Positions 10,175 to 40,729 of a stretch of DNA of 64,000 nucleotides are shown one piece after another. Source of the stretch: Strigops habroptila. Lineage: Eukaryota > Chordata > Aves > Psittaciformes > Psittacidae. Numbering within the stretch: position 1 is the first letter of the stretch; every line of letters begins with the position of its first letter. A model generated the notes under the pieces. It was not told the origin of the DNA. It ran no database searches and was given only the letters and a program-made list of their open reading frames with translations. A program made the translations under genes and the position numbers. Location: contig NC_044279.2 of assembly GCF_004027225.2 (NCBI RefSeq), positions 51,484,744-51,548,743 on the forward strand, given 5' to 3'.

Positions 10175-10710
10175 GTGAGCGCACAGGGAGGAGGGCTCGG
10201 TCCTGCCCTCGGCGGTGGGGAAGCGGCTGCAGTCCCCGCGGGCGCTGCCCCATCCGAGTTGAGGGGCTGTTTACCCTGGGGTGTTGAGCTTTACCGGCGG
10301 GGTAAAGGTGGATGGGGTTCTCCAGGTGTTTTCCTCCCGCCGCCGGCTTTGGTTGTGGCTTTTCAGTGACGGAAGCTGATGTCGCCTCCCTCGGCGTGAG
10401 CCGCCGGTCTGGCGCCTCAGAGCCTGTGGTGGGGCTGTGAGGGAACAAGCGCCGGGCTCGGGCCTCTCTGCTGGGGCAGACCGGCTGCTCAGCTGCACTT
10501 TTCCTCCCCACTAAACCTTGTTTTGCCGGGGAGTCGCAGAAAGAAGTTCGTCAGTTTTGCATTTTTAAGCGATGCTGTGTAAATCCCTCTCAGTGATGGG
10601 CCAGGACACAGTCTTGGGTTACCTTGGGTTGCTCAGAGATTTTTTGTGATATAGTGAAGCGATTTGTAACTCATTTGTTTAAACCCGTTTCCACTATGTA
10701 GGTTTGTTCA

Positions 10711-10737
10711 CGCACACGTACACACACACACACACAC
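10711..10737. repeat. (CA)n microsatellite
   Basis: CA dinucleotides with an early CG/TA interruption, followed by an A/C-rich tail to about 10790. It lies in the first intron of C12orf4. Confidence 0.9.
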
Positions 10738-10905
10738 AAAAACCCCAAACAAGCAAACAAGAAACCCCAACAAACCCAAACACAAAAAATGTGAACTGGT
10801 CCTATTAATCTTGTCGTGGGAAATAGACTTTCTTTTGTTTTGTGTTTGGAGCATGGTTTTTAGCACCGTGCGGTTTCAGCTGGAGTGATGTGTCCTGTTT
10901 TGCAG

Positions 10906-10960
10906 ATGATGTTCAAGAAAGAGGAATGTAAATGAGTGGAGGGAAGAATTGGTGACACAG
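10906..10960 (+). other. C12orf4: Possible untranslated exon 2 of C12orf4, CR1-like sequence
   Basis: A 55-bp stretch bounded by TTTTGCAG| and ACACAG|GTATGTG, both good splice consensus, between the CpG island and the first coding exon. It contains short upstream ATG codons. Together with its left flank (from 10878) it resembles a decayed CR1 LINE 3' segment. Exon status rests on splice consensus alone. Confidence 0.35.
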
Positions 10961-11307
10961 GTATGTGATCCCATCCTGTATTTTCATCCCATAGGCAGTT
11001 CTCTTGCTTTTCTCCTTGCTTATTTTCGATGGTATTATTTAGAAATAATGTAAAGTAGGTTATGAAATAAGCTTTTTCTAAAAACTATTGCAAACTTCCA
11101 CAGCCTCTCCCCTGCCGACTCAAGTCTACCAGCTGCAGAAAGGAGGAAATAAAATCCTAATGTACTGTGAAGGATTTCAGATTTTGAGATGTGCATGGCA
11201 GCAGTTATAGTGTCTTGGTTAAAGTTTGCTATTTATTCCTTTTGTCCTGGTTCTGCCTTTAAGTCCAGATGCTTATACTGTAATTTGTAAGAATAATTAC
11301 CCAAATT

Positions 11308-11541
11308 ATAGAATCATAGAACATAGAATGGTTTGGGTTGGAAAGGACCTTGAGATCATCTAGTTCCAACCCCTCTGTCATGTGCAGGGCCACCGCACGC
11401 TAGACCATGTTGCCCAAGACTCCATCCAACCTGGCCTTGAACACTGCCAGGGATGTAGTGTTCACCAGTTCTTTGGGCAACCTGTTCCAGTGCCTCACCA
11501 CCCTCACAGGGAAGAACTTCTTCCTTGTATCTAACTTATAT
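11308..11541 (-). mobile_element. CR1 LINE 3' fragment
   Basis: Read on the minus strand this is the CR1 3' end, finishing in the ATTCTATG-type tail; on the plus strand it appears as ATAGAATCATAGAA followed by GGTTGGAAAGGACCTTGAGA. About 235 bp, heavily 5' truncated. It lies in the intron just before C12orf4 coding exon 1. Confidence 0.92.
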
Positions 11542-11803
11542 CTTCTTTATATGTAATTCATAAAATGGTACACTCAGTTACAGTTTAGAAGCATTCAATG
11601 TTTTGGAAACTGCTATTTATGTTACAGTTCCAACCCATGTATTTGGAAGTCGAGAATGAAAAATTTGGGAGTTTATGTTTTCTTGCCAGAAGCTGTTAAT
11701 AATTAACAAAGCCATGGTTTTAGTTAGCATTTTTTACTTACATTTTCACAAGAATTTAGCTCATGTTATTTTTGTTTCTAATGCAGGAAATCAACTTAAG
11801 AAG

Positions 11804-31081
<19,278 letters not shown>

Positions 31082-31215
31082 ATGTTGTGCAGCAGTAAGA
31101 TGTATCATGTTGCCAAAGGATGAGATTGCAGAGATTCTGGACTGGAATGTCTCTCTTCTGAGGGATGATGACCCTGAAGTGGTATTTGTTGCAATGTCAA
31201 AAATCATGACGTTGT

Positions 31216-31221
31216 AATAAA
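31216..31221 (+). terminator. C12orf4: Poly(A) signal of C12orf4
   Basis: AATAAA 135 nt after the stop codon gives a short 3' UTR. A second AATAAA lies near 31571. Use of either is inferred. Confidence 0.6.
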
Positions 31222-32086
31222 AGATAAATACTGTCTGTACTTGGGTGATATCAGTTGATTTTCGCCTCTTGCTTTGTTTCAGCACAGTGTTAATGCTGAA
31301 TTCCTCACCTCTATCTGAAAGACATTCAATGTAACTTCTTGTATGTAATCAACAGAAATACATAGATGATGCTCATACTTAAGTAGTAGGAATAAGAGCT
31401 TATGGTAGGAACAGGATCTTTTGGATGGGCTTCAGGTGGTTGAATTTTAAAAACATTTTCTGAATTTGCTCAGTGACATTTAAGAAAATAGGAATGATGT
31501 CAGGTGTCTCCTTAGGATAACTTTGACATAATTTGTCACCGTTGTCTTTCCAGCATCACAGTGACCACAAAATAAAATCTATTACAGCCTCATTTTACTG
31601 TTACAAAATGAAAGACATGAAACGAGCATTTAACCTGTGTTTTGTAAACCACAGAAGTGTTTAAAAAAAAAAAAATTCAAAATAATACACCTGTGACAAT
31701 AATTAGATTTTTAAATTATTTACTTTTCTTAGTATGTTAACTTTTTGCTTCATTTCAAGATTTCACATTGACAAATCTGTCTCATGAACAGATTAATAAG
31801 AACACTATTGTGTTCTGGACTCTGGAGCTGGGAGGCTGTAAGCAATCCTTCAGTGCAGAGGCTGGCCACCCAGAAAGTCCTGTCTGAAACTGAGTCAGGC
31901 TCACAGTGAAGCAACTGTGGTGTGAAGGTCCCAGGTAGCTTTCTGAAGTCCACAGTTCTGTTATGTAGGAAGCACGGGGACCCTGGCAGAGCTGCCTTTG
32001 AATCTGGAATCTCTTTCCATGTATTGCTGAAATTCAGCACTTGAAAACTGGAGATCCTGGAAGCCAACTAAAAAGCTAATTATTTT
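31222..32086. other. Intergenic DNA after C12orf4
   Basis: No gene or repeat recognised. It may include an extended C12orf4 3' UTR if the second AATAAA near 31571 is used. Contains an A run at about 31661-31674. Confidence 0.5.
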
Positions 32087-32785
32087 CTTGGGCCACGACA
32101 ATCACATGCAATGCTTCAGGCTGAACACGAGCCAGCTTGTGCCCAGGCAGCCAAGAAGGCCAATGGCAGCCTGGCCTGTATCAGCACCAGTGTGGCCAGC
32201 AGGGCCAGGGCAGTGATCATCCCCCTGTGCTCAGCACTGGTGAGGCTGCACCTTGAACACTGTGTTCAGTTCTGGGCCCCTCACTGCAAGAGAGACATTG
32301 AGGTGCTGGAGCGGGGCCAGAGATGGGCAACAAAGCTGGTGAAGGGCCTGGAGCACGAGTCTGATGAGGAATGGCTGGGGGACCTGGGGTTGTTTAGTCT
32401 GGAGAAGAGAAGGCTCAGGGGGGACCTTATTGCTCTCTACAACTACCTGAAAGGAGGTTGTAGTGAGGTGGGGTTGGTCTCTTCTCACAAGTAACAAGCT
32501 ATAGGACAAGAGGAAATGGCCTCAAGCTGCACCAGAGGAGGTTTAGATTGGATATTAGGAAAAATTTCTTCACAGAGGGGGTGCTCAGGTATTGGAACAG
32601 GCTGCCCAGGGCAGTGGTGGAATCACCATCTCTGGAAGTGTTCACAAAGCGTATAGATGAGGTCCTCAGTGGTATGGTTTAGTGGTGGGCTTGGCAGTCC
32701 TGGGGTAATGGCTGGACTTTATGATCTTAAAGGTCTTTTCCAACCTCGTTGGTTCTGTGATTCCATGGTTCTATGATTCTGTTCT
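32087..32785 (+). mobile_element. CR1 LINE fragment with reverse-transcriptase C-terminal coding remnant
   Basis: About 700 bp of CR1 in the plus direction, from CTTGGGCCACGACAATCACA to the TTCTATGATTCTG tail. The frame from 32111 keeps the ORF2 3' coding region readable ([60 protein letters not shown]) before breaking near 32490. A stretch between ATGCAATGCTTCAG and GCTGAACACGAGCC that is normally longer in CR1 appears to be missing. 5' truncated and not autonomous. Confidence 0.93.
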
Positions 32786-35471
32786 ATTTTCATTGTGACT
32801 TTTTCTTTTTTCCCCAATTCTTCTTATAATTTAGTTTGATAAATGTGAAGATGGCAAAGCGCTGTTCTGGGGAAGCTATGTGACTTAAAATTCTCACAGA
32901 GAATCAAACGAATATTAATCAGTTCATGATGTTTATAAAGGCACTATGTAATGAGCAAACTCTTTAGTATTTTTATCTAGTCCTGCATGCTGTACAGAAG
33001 CCATGTAAGTGACCCAGCAAACATCCATGGCTGAACTGCCAAGTGCTTTTTTTTTCCTTCTGCCAACAACTTCTAAAGAAGAATCATGCAAGTAATGTGA
33101 CCTAATTTGGTGTTCTAGAAAAGAAGGATGTAAATTCATCTAGAAGGAGCTGGATTAATCCTGCTAGAGCTCATTTTACATTGCTCGCCTTAAGCTGAAA
33201 TCGAACTCTGGTACGAAAAAAGCAAGTGCTCTAACCACTCTTCTGTTTGTGAAAGGTGTGGTGGCAGAAGTATTCCTTTTTTTAAGTTGTAAGACTTATC
33301 TGAGTTGCAGAAAAGGTCTGTGTTGCATACTTGGTACTTTTATTATTTGTTCTTCAGTCAGTACATCTACCAACAAGTAGCCTGTGGAACACCAAAAATG
33401 CTTGAGCAAATCATCTTGCTTATACAGACTCTTTGTTGATAAAAATTATGCCCAAATTCTCTTATTTTGCCAAAACAAAGACTCCATGTAGTTTAGTACC
33501 ACTTCTGTAAAACTGATGCTGATTTCTAAGACAATAACTAAGCTTTTTGCCTTTCATTTTTTGAATCTGTATGTTTTCAATCCTCAGTGGACTACATACA
33601 TACAAACTTTTCAGTGTAATAACCAATTGGTCTTTGATTCTAAAAAGAACAAGCAAGCTTTAGTGGTGAGGTTTGGGGAAATCAGAGTGGCAGGAATGGC
33701 ACAGGAAAACTATTAATTCTACTTAAAATTGTACTGAAGCCTGACCCTTGTGAATGCTGAATTGGCCCACCAAACTGAATCTTTGCCTACAGGGTTTTTG
33801 ATACAACATCTATTATTCCCATTTTTCTTATCTATTACCAAGGAAATAGTGCTAACAGCAGATTTTTAGCTGTCTGTGTATAAAAACAGAATATAGAGAG
33901 GGAATGACCTAAACTGTACTTTCCGTTTGATCCGTACTTGGCAACCATACAGAACAGTAGCATGGAGACTGCAATTTATGGAGTAAAGCCACTTGAGAAA
34001 TCCTGTTTGGGTCATGAGAAGCTATTTGAGATTAAGAGGAAAATGACTCAATAGGCATGAGGTTTTCTATTTGTATACGTAGTGCAGCAGTCCTTGGAAG
34101 AGTGACAGTATTTAATGCCTTGAAAATGTTGCAGGAAATTGTATGTGTGGCTTGTATTGAATAAATGGTTCTTCCCATCAAGAGAAATGAGGAGCAAATA
34201 CCATTGTTTAACTTCTTTAACCTGCTCATGGTGACCAGTATAAAATGCAGTTGCCCTTTGCAGAATCCAGACTGAGGTTATTACAAGAAAAAAAATAATT
34301 TTAGAGAGTCTCGATTTGTCAAAGCCATCACGAACTGACCTTCAGTCTTCAGCTGTAGGATCTGTGTCCATTTGCTTACATGGTGACTGATGACAAACAG
34401 GAGGAGAAGAATGCAGACAGTTGAAAGCCAGGTTTACAGACCTTGTCCTGACCAGACTGCTTTTACCCTGTTGCAATTCCAGAAATTTCACTTTTAGTAG
34501 ATGTCACTGCCTGGAGAAGAAAGAATTGCATCTGAGCTCTTTCTTTTGCAATAGCTCACTCTGGATAACAGATTCTAAGTTAATGAAGCACACCTGAAAG
34601 ATGTTGTTTTCTCATTTCCCATTGTATGAGATAAGTGAAGCTACAGAAGGAGATTATGGAGAGGGGATATAATGTAAGGGAGGAAATTGTGAATAAAGTT
34701 GTGTTTTAACCAAGTTCTGTTATTTCTGTGAGCTTAGAAGTTAATCCCTTTTTTTTTATCTGTACCTCATTTTCCCCTCATTACAGCAAAGTTTCATTTA
34801 TGCTTATGTAGTATTTTGAGCATTAATTTTACATGCCACATTTACTCTTCTTTCTTGTCTGTACTATATCCAAAAGTACAGTACTGTTCCCTGGTATTCA
34901 TACAAGGTCAGAAGGATAAAGAGATGCTTATGCTCTTTTTGTATCTTTACCTCATAGAGTATCAGGACAGACCATCAGTGCTGCATAAAAATAAATTTAT
35001 TACTTCATGCTTGTATACAGGATGTGGTAGAAGCTAGTAGCAACCACAGAATTATGGGACCACAGAATTAGAATAATGTATTATTATGCACAAGTACAAA
35101 CAACCTTATTTCTGGTTGTGTAAGTTGAAGGGCTTGACTTTATGCTATAATCACATTTAAACACCAAGTTGTAATCTTACCCCAACATTTAGAAGCAAGT
35201 GGAACAAAGCAAACATGCATCACAAGGAACAGCTCTTGGAGACCAGCCAAAGGAGTCATCAGAAGCAAGATGGCAATGAACTGGGGTAAAACTCATTAGG
35301 CTTCAGAGAAAGAAGGCATTGCCTCCAGCAACAGGGTGGTGGTCTGTACGTGGTACAGGCTGTCTTGGTGATTTTAGGCTATAAAGGAGCCCATAAGAAA
35401 CCTTTAAACATCTTTTTAAGATTATTTCTTAGAGATCAGGCCAGATTCTGGATAAAGAAAGGTGGTTCATA
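32786..35471. other. Intergenic DNA, mostly unique
   Basis: No gene recognised. Holds a tRNA-like SINE relic at about 33160-33232 (minus). The remaining open frames are under 75 codons without recognisable domains. Confidence 0.45.
33160..33232 (-). mobile_element. tRNA-like SINE head (MIR/CORE-SINE-like) or tRNA pseudogene
   Basis: On the minus strand AGTGGTTAGAGCACTTGC resembles an A box and AGTTCGATTTC resembles a B box (consensus GGTTCGANTCC). Only 22 nt separate GAGC from TTCGA, against about 30 in a functional tRNA, and the anticodon stem does not pair. A working tRNA is therefore excluded. A MIR-type SINE head or a decayed tRNA copy are both possible. Confidence 0.45.
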
Positions 35472-35985
35472 ATTAGAATCATAGAATCATAGAATAGTTA
35501 GGGTTGGAAAGGACCTTAAGATCATCTAGTTCCAACCCCCGTGCCATGGGCAGGGACACCTCGCACTAAACTATGTCGCCCAAGGCTCTGTCCAACCTGG
35601 CCTTGAACACCGCCAGGGATGGAGCATTCACAACTTCCTTGGGCAACCCATTCCAGTGCCTCACCACCCTCACAGTAAAGAACTTCTTCCTTATATCTAA
35701 TCTCAACTTCCCCTGTTTAGGTTTGAACCCGTTACCCCTTGTCCTACCACTACAGTTCCTAATGAACAGTCCCTCCCCAGCATCCTTATAGGCCCCCTTC
35801 AGATACTGGAAGGCTGCTATGAGGTCTCCATGCAGCCTTCTCTTCTCCAGGCTGAACAGCCCCAACTTTCTTTTAGCCTGTCTTCACATGGGAGGTGCTC
35901 CAGCCCCCTTATCATCCTTGTGGCCTTCCTCTAGACTTGCTCCAACAGCTCTATGTCCTTTTTATGTTGAGGACACCAGAACTGT
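35472..35985 (-). mobile_element. CR1 LINE 3' fragment
   Basis: About 510 bp. Plus-strand text starts AGAATCATAGAATCATAGAA and GGTTGGAAAGGACCTTAAGA, the reverse complement of the CR1 tail, and runs to AGGACACCAGAACTGTACAC. The minus-strand frame still reads [20 protein letters not shown], so it includes the end of ORF2. The apparent 168-codon plus-strand frame over its upper edge is an artefact. Confidence 0.93.
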
Positions 35986-38900
35986 ACACAAATTCTTCAT
36001 TTCCATTCCCCCATCTGTCAGAGTAAGCTGCAAAAGGAGAAGAGCAGCGTTCACCCTTTCTAATAAAGGGTCCAAAAGAGAAAAGTCATTGAAACCAGCC
36101 AACATAAGATGTGAAGTAACTCTTGCGAGCTCTGCCTTGCTATATAAACTGTCCCGTACAAAGTGTCATCTCCAAAGTCCATTGCTTACGAGGACCTACC
36201 AAGAATATTATTACAGAGGAGTAGAAAAGTACAGCAGAAGTGACCCACCCCTCAGCTCAGGCAGATATATCCGTGTACCCTGGGTAAGGAAAAAGATGTT
36301 GAGTGTGTTGCCTGTGTCCCATTGAATGAGTATGAGGAAGGTGACTACTGTCTGTCGAGGAGGAGAGAACCTCTACCAGGCAATCCCCGTCATGAAGCCC
36401 ATAGCAAGGCTGGGAAAGTGGATAACCTGCAGAGGTGATGGCAATTCATACAGTGACAAACATTATACCTGAAATAGCTGGGCTGAGTGGTCAAGAAATG
36501 GAGGGCACACACAAATCCTATCTATTACTGGTATTAAGGAGCAAAGCATAAGGAAAGTAAACTGAATGGAAGAGCGTGGTGTAAAACAGCCCAGCGAAAC
36601 TCCTGTCAGTGACTAGCCAGCTCTTTTGCTAAGTTTAATAATGCCTTTCAACAAGGAAAGACATGACTGCATTAACAGTCTTTAATGTGGCTGTAACAGA
36701 AGAGTGACAGTACAAGGAAGTCAGCTGGAATAGCAACAATTTAGACAAGGCCAAAGGACATGGCTGGGAAATAACTGATGTAATTTTGAAGATCATGAAA
36801 CATTCATTAGATGTTCAGTAGAATATAGCAGAATGGACTGAGCAGGCCAGAGAAAGGCTGCAGAGGTGGTAGAAGATGGTGTAGAGTGGGGTGGCAATTG
36901 CAGCTTGGGGGAAATAGCTTTAGCAAGCGAAGCTTTTTTGGGGCTCTTTCTTCCCACATGAAATTTTTTTTCATTGGAAAATGCACTATAGACTTAAGCA
37001 CATGACACATCGTTCCTGTCTCACTGACCAATTTCTCTGCTGTCAGAACTGACATGGACAGTGCTTTCAACCAGCCCTATGCAGGGCCAAGAAGAGGCAG
37101 AGAAATTTTCACAAGTGGGGTCACAGAACAAAACAATGTTCCTGTGTCATGTTTTTAATAGACATATAAATATGAAGTATCTAGTATCAAATATTCTATG
37201 TTACATACAAAAAAACTCCGAAAGCTAGCAGTGTTAAATCAGAAAAGAGCTCAGCACGGAGTGCTCTATCTGCACTTCGCAGAAGAGTCATGGTAGATAC
37301 TGGCTTAGAGTTGGTAGATACATGTTTCAGATGGTTGTTGCAGTTCACAATGTCTTGTAAATCTTCAGTCACTCTGAATGCAGCAAAAGATACCCTGATA
37401 GAAAATTCACCAACTTTGTGCAGTCCAGGGCCTGCAGGATGTGATGTTAGTTGCGACTGTCTTCCTAGTTTTATTTGGCATTCACCTTTATTTAGGATCT
37501 TTCTTTGATCTACATTTTGCTGGTGTAAATTGAAGTCTACTAAAGTTCTCTGACTTACTCCAAAATTACATAGATGTACCTGAGAGCATAATTTGGCCTC
37601 ATGTGCCCTTCTAAGGGTGCTAAGTTTGAAGAGATACAAAGTAACACCGGCTAAATGACAACTGAAGGGGAATATGAAAACCATCTGTAAATATTGAACC
37701 ACCTGCAAAGATTGAGGAGGAGGTGGGTTTGTACTGCATGTTCCAAGGAGGGTTTCAACTTAACAAGGATAAAGGTAAGCAAAGAAAAATACGTAAGAAT
37801 TAGAGAAGCAGTATTTCTAAAAACTTAGAAATCATATCATAACGAACAAAATTTCTCTGAGAATGGAGAGATATCCACTCTGTAATTTACAAAATGACAG
37901 CAGGATACAGCTCTGCCTGTGTTATAAAGTACTCTTAAGCTGCCTGGGAGATGGCAAGACAGGGCTTCATGTCTGCCTTCCCGATTGCTCAGTGGAAATG
38001 GATTGATTTCTCTCTCCTGTTCTGTCTTTGGGAAGCACATGCATGACCATCTGGGTCCAGACAGGCATGGTTTGTCCCTGATTGACTTAATATGTTGATT
38101 GGTTTTAAACATGCACACAGGAGCATACCATGGAGAAAACCCCTCTGTTCCTTCAAGGCATACTTTTTGTGAAAGACAAAAACCTTTGGGAAAAAAATCC
38201 TTTCATTGAATTAATTCAGTTTTGGATAAGGGGTATAATAGAACCATATCCTACGTGACAATGCCAGTGCTTTCCTAATGGGTATTGGTTCATTCGTAAC
38301 AGTGCCAAATATCTGAGCATCTTTGAGACCTAGTGGTTTCAATAGGAGTTCAAATCCCTTGGCACGTATATACAAACAAACCCTGTCCCTACAAATTCAG
38401 GAGCGTCTTGAACTGTGAAGTTATCAGAGTTGAAGCTGGTTTGATTGTGTCCCAAAAGTCTTATTTTAAGCTGCCTTAAACTGAACCATAGCAGCTCCTG
38501 CCCGGCATAAATTATAATCCTCCAGAATGCTCTGTACTCACTCATGCAAGTCGTTTATAGTGACTGTTTCAACTTTGTTCCAAACAACACTTTTAAATCC
38601 CAGCAGAAATAGCATCACTCCACAAACAGGGGCCTGCTTCCTTCCGCCACTCCTCATGTGCAGCATTCACCATATCAGTCTTGTGTGTGCCTATTTCCGC
38701 AGCGGAAATCCAACCAGCACAAGGCAGCCAAGCCTCCTTTTTTGAGAAATGAATCTTTCCTTGCTCACCAATAAAAGGTGGAAATTGCAGTGGGTCAGTG
38801 GCAGGAGCTTGGCCTCAAGCTTGACCAGCTACACAAGAGGATGTGAGTGCTTCTGTTGAGTAGTTGTTTGGAAACCGCGGCCTGACCACCAGTTGTTATC

Positions 38901-39343
38901 TTGGATATGTTTTTATCCATTTTGGGCAATTCTCCCTTCCCATGGAAGTGGTTCTTTCTTTAAAGCAGTACATAAATTATGGGCAAGTCTTACAAGCTGA
39001 TGTTACTACATGCAAAATGGTACACACCTTCTCAGCTCTCTTTATGGAGTCTTCCTGTTAAAAAATATGAACTGCAGATAAAAATACACTGTTGGCATCT
39101 TTCTGAGGTTTGCTTGATTTCTAAACCTTCAGAATAATTCAGGGAACCTGCCTAACTGTGAGGGATATTGTGCTTTCCTTGGTGCAGATGCTTTTACTAG
39201 CACCAGTTTATGCTGTTTCAGTAGAATTTGATGTGCAGATTGGGACACTGCTTCTTCAGTTCTGCCTTTGATAACAGATGCACTCTGGAGTCCTCAAGGA
39301 AGGCAGAGTTTTCCCATAACACATTTCCTATTTGTGTTTCTGA
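35986..39343. other. Intergenic DNA between CR1 and first solo LTR
   Basis: No known gene recognised. It contains a 170-codon open frame on the minus strand at 37196-37708 without recognised domains, a length expected by chance once or twice in a window of this size. No tRNA or further CR1 seen. Confidence 0.4.
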
Positions 39344-39348
39344 ATCAC

Positions 39349-39968
39349 TGTCCTGGGTTCAGCTGTAGCAGTCATTTTTCTCCTTCTTAGTAGCTGGTGC
39401 AAGTGCTGTGTTTTCAGCTTTACCCTGGGAACAGCACTGATAACACACCGATGTTTTTAGTTGTTGCTAAGTATTTCTTACTCTGATCAAGGACTTTTCA
39501 GTCTCATGCTCTGCCAGGGAGGAGGGGCACAGGAAGCCGGGAGGAAGCAGAGACAGGACACCTGACCCAAACTAGCCGAAGCGGTATTCCATACCACAGC
39601 ACGTCACGCCCAGTATATAAACAGGTGGGAGTTACCCAGAAGGCCCAGATCGCTGCTCGAGTCGGGCTGGGTATCGGTTGGCAGGTGGTGAGCAATTGCA
39701 TTGTACATCACTTGTGTTTATTGTTTTCTTTTCCTTTTCCCCTTTCAGTTTTATATTCTCTTCCCTTGTTATTTCCCTTATCATTATTATTATTGATATT
39801 ATTGGTAGCAGTAGTAGTTTTGTATTATACCTTAGATACTGGGCTGTTCTTATCTTAACCTGTGGGGTTTACAGTCTTTCGATTCTCCTCCCCATCCCTC
39901 TGGGAGCAGGGCGGGAGAAGTGGGGGAGTGAGTGAGCGGCTGCATCGTTTTGAGTTACCGGCTGGGCT
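39349..39968 (+). mobile_element. Solo LTR of an avian endogenous retrovirus, copy A
   Basis: About 620 bp, begins TGTCCTGGGTTCAGCTGTAG and shares its whole layout with copies B and C, including a TATATAA box at 39614-39620 and a GAGTTACCGGCTGGGCT end. It is flanked by an exact 5-bp duplication ATCAC (39344-39348 and 39969-39973), yet it lacks the last 12 or so bases, including the terminal CA, present in copies B and C. No internal gag/pol sequence lies next to it, so it is a solo LTR. A 5-bp duplication and TG start fit an ERVL-like element; this is an inference. Confidence 0.9.
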
Positions 39969-39973
39969 ATCAC

Positions 39974-40329
39974 TTGGTAACTAACAGTTCCAATGAGCCC
40001 CAACAGAGATGATGGTGCACAGGCAAAACTAAGTGATGGATGTAGCATTCAACATGAGTAGCATAAAAACACTTTACATCCAGTCCGTGGCACGCAGACC
40101 ATGGCAAAGCTTTGCATTCTGGTTATCATAGCCTTAATGGGAATTAGCCGCCTCACTCTGAAGTACCCAATAGCCAGCAAAGTCAAACTTCCCTATGTTT
40201 CAAATTATCTAGTCCTTTTAAAATGCCTGTCATAGCATCGAACAATTTATTCTACTAAGTTGATTTAAAAATGGAAAGGCTCAAGTGATTGAATGATACA
40301 TAGTTGGCAGTTGCACAGAAGACAGGCAG
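39974..40329. other. Unique spacer between LTR A and CR1
   Basis: No gene, repeat or regulatory motif recognised. Confidence 0.4.
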
Positions 40330-40729
40330 CAGACTTGGAGAGTTTTTGTTGTTATCACTGAAGGGAGACCTTATTGCTCTCTACAATTACCTGAAAGTAG
40401 GTTGTGACATGACTGGTGTCGGTCTCTTCTGCCAAGTAGCAAGTGATAGGACAAGAGGAAACAGCCTCAAGCTCTGCCAGGGGATGTTTAGATTGGATAT
40501 TAGGAAGAATTTCTTCACTGAGAGGGCTGTCAAGCATCGGAACAGGCTGCCCAGGGAAATGACGGAGTCATCATCCTTGAAGGTATTTAGAAGAAATGTA
40601 GATGTGGCACCTAGGGACATGGTTTAGTGGTGGACTTGGCCGTGCTAGGTTAATGGTTGGACTGGATGATCTTAGAAGTCTTTCCTATCCTAAATGATTG
40701 TATGAATCTCTGTTCTATGATTCTATGAA
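40330..40729 (+). mobile_element. CR1 LINE 3' fragment
   Basis: CTGAAGGGAGACCTTATTGC, CTCTACAATTACCTGAAAGT and the end TTCTATGATTCTATG place this as the last 400 bp of CR1, plus orientation. The readable peptide [20 protein letters not shown] is the ORF2 C terminus. Similar to the copy at 32087 but with separate mutations. Confidence 0.92.

Larger units (their letters stand above)
9380..10530. promoter_or_regulatory. Bidirectional CpG-island promoter of RAD51AP1 and C12orf4
   Basis: A sharply GC- and CpG-rich block in an otherwise AT-rich landscape. It contains the RAD51AP1 start codon at 9899 (reverse strand) and a likely C12orf4 first-exon donor CAG|GTGAGC at 10174. It holds an E2F-like GGCGGGAA at 10064-10071, a perfect 10-bp inverted repeat at 10003-10035 and many G/C boxes. 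No TATA box was seen. E2F-type control would suit RAD51AP1, whose expression follows S phase, but binding is inferred. The long open frames on both strands here are by-products of high GC. Confidence 0.85.

Noticed and set aside
33160-33232. Functional tRNA gene on the minus strand
   Set aside because: The A-box to B-box spacing is too short and the anticodon and acceptor stems do not pair.
35819-36325. 168-codon plus-strand frame
   Set aside because: Its first third is the antisense of a CR1 copy and the rest has no recognisable content; no splice or start context.
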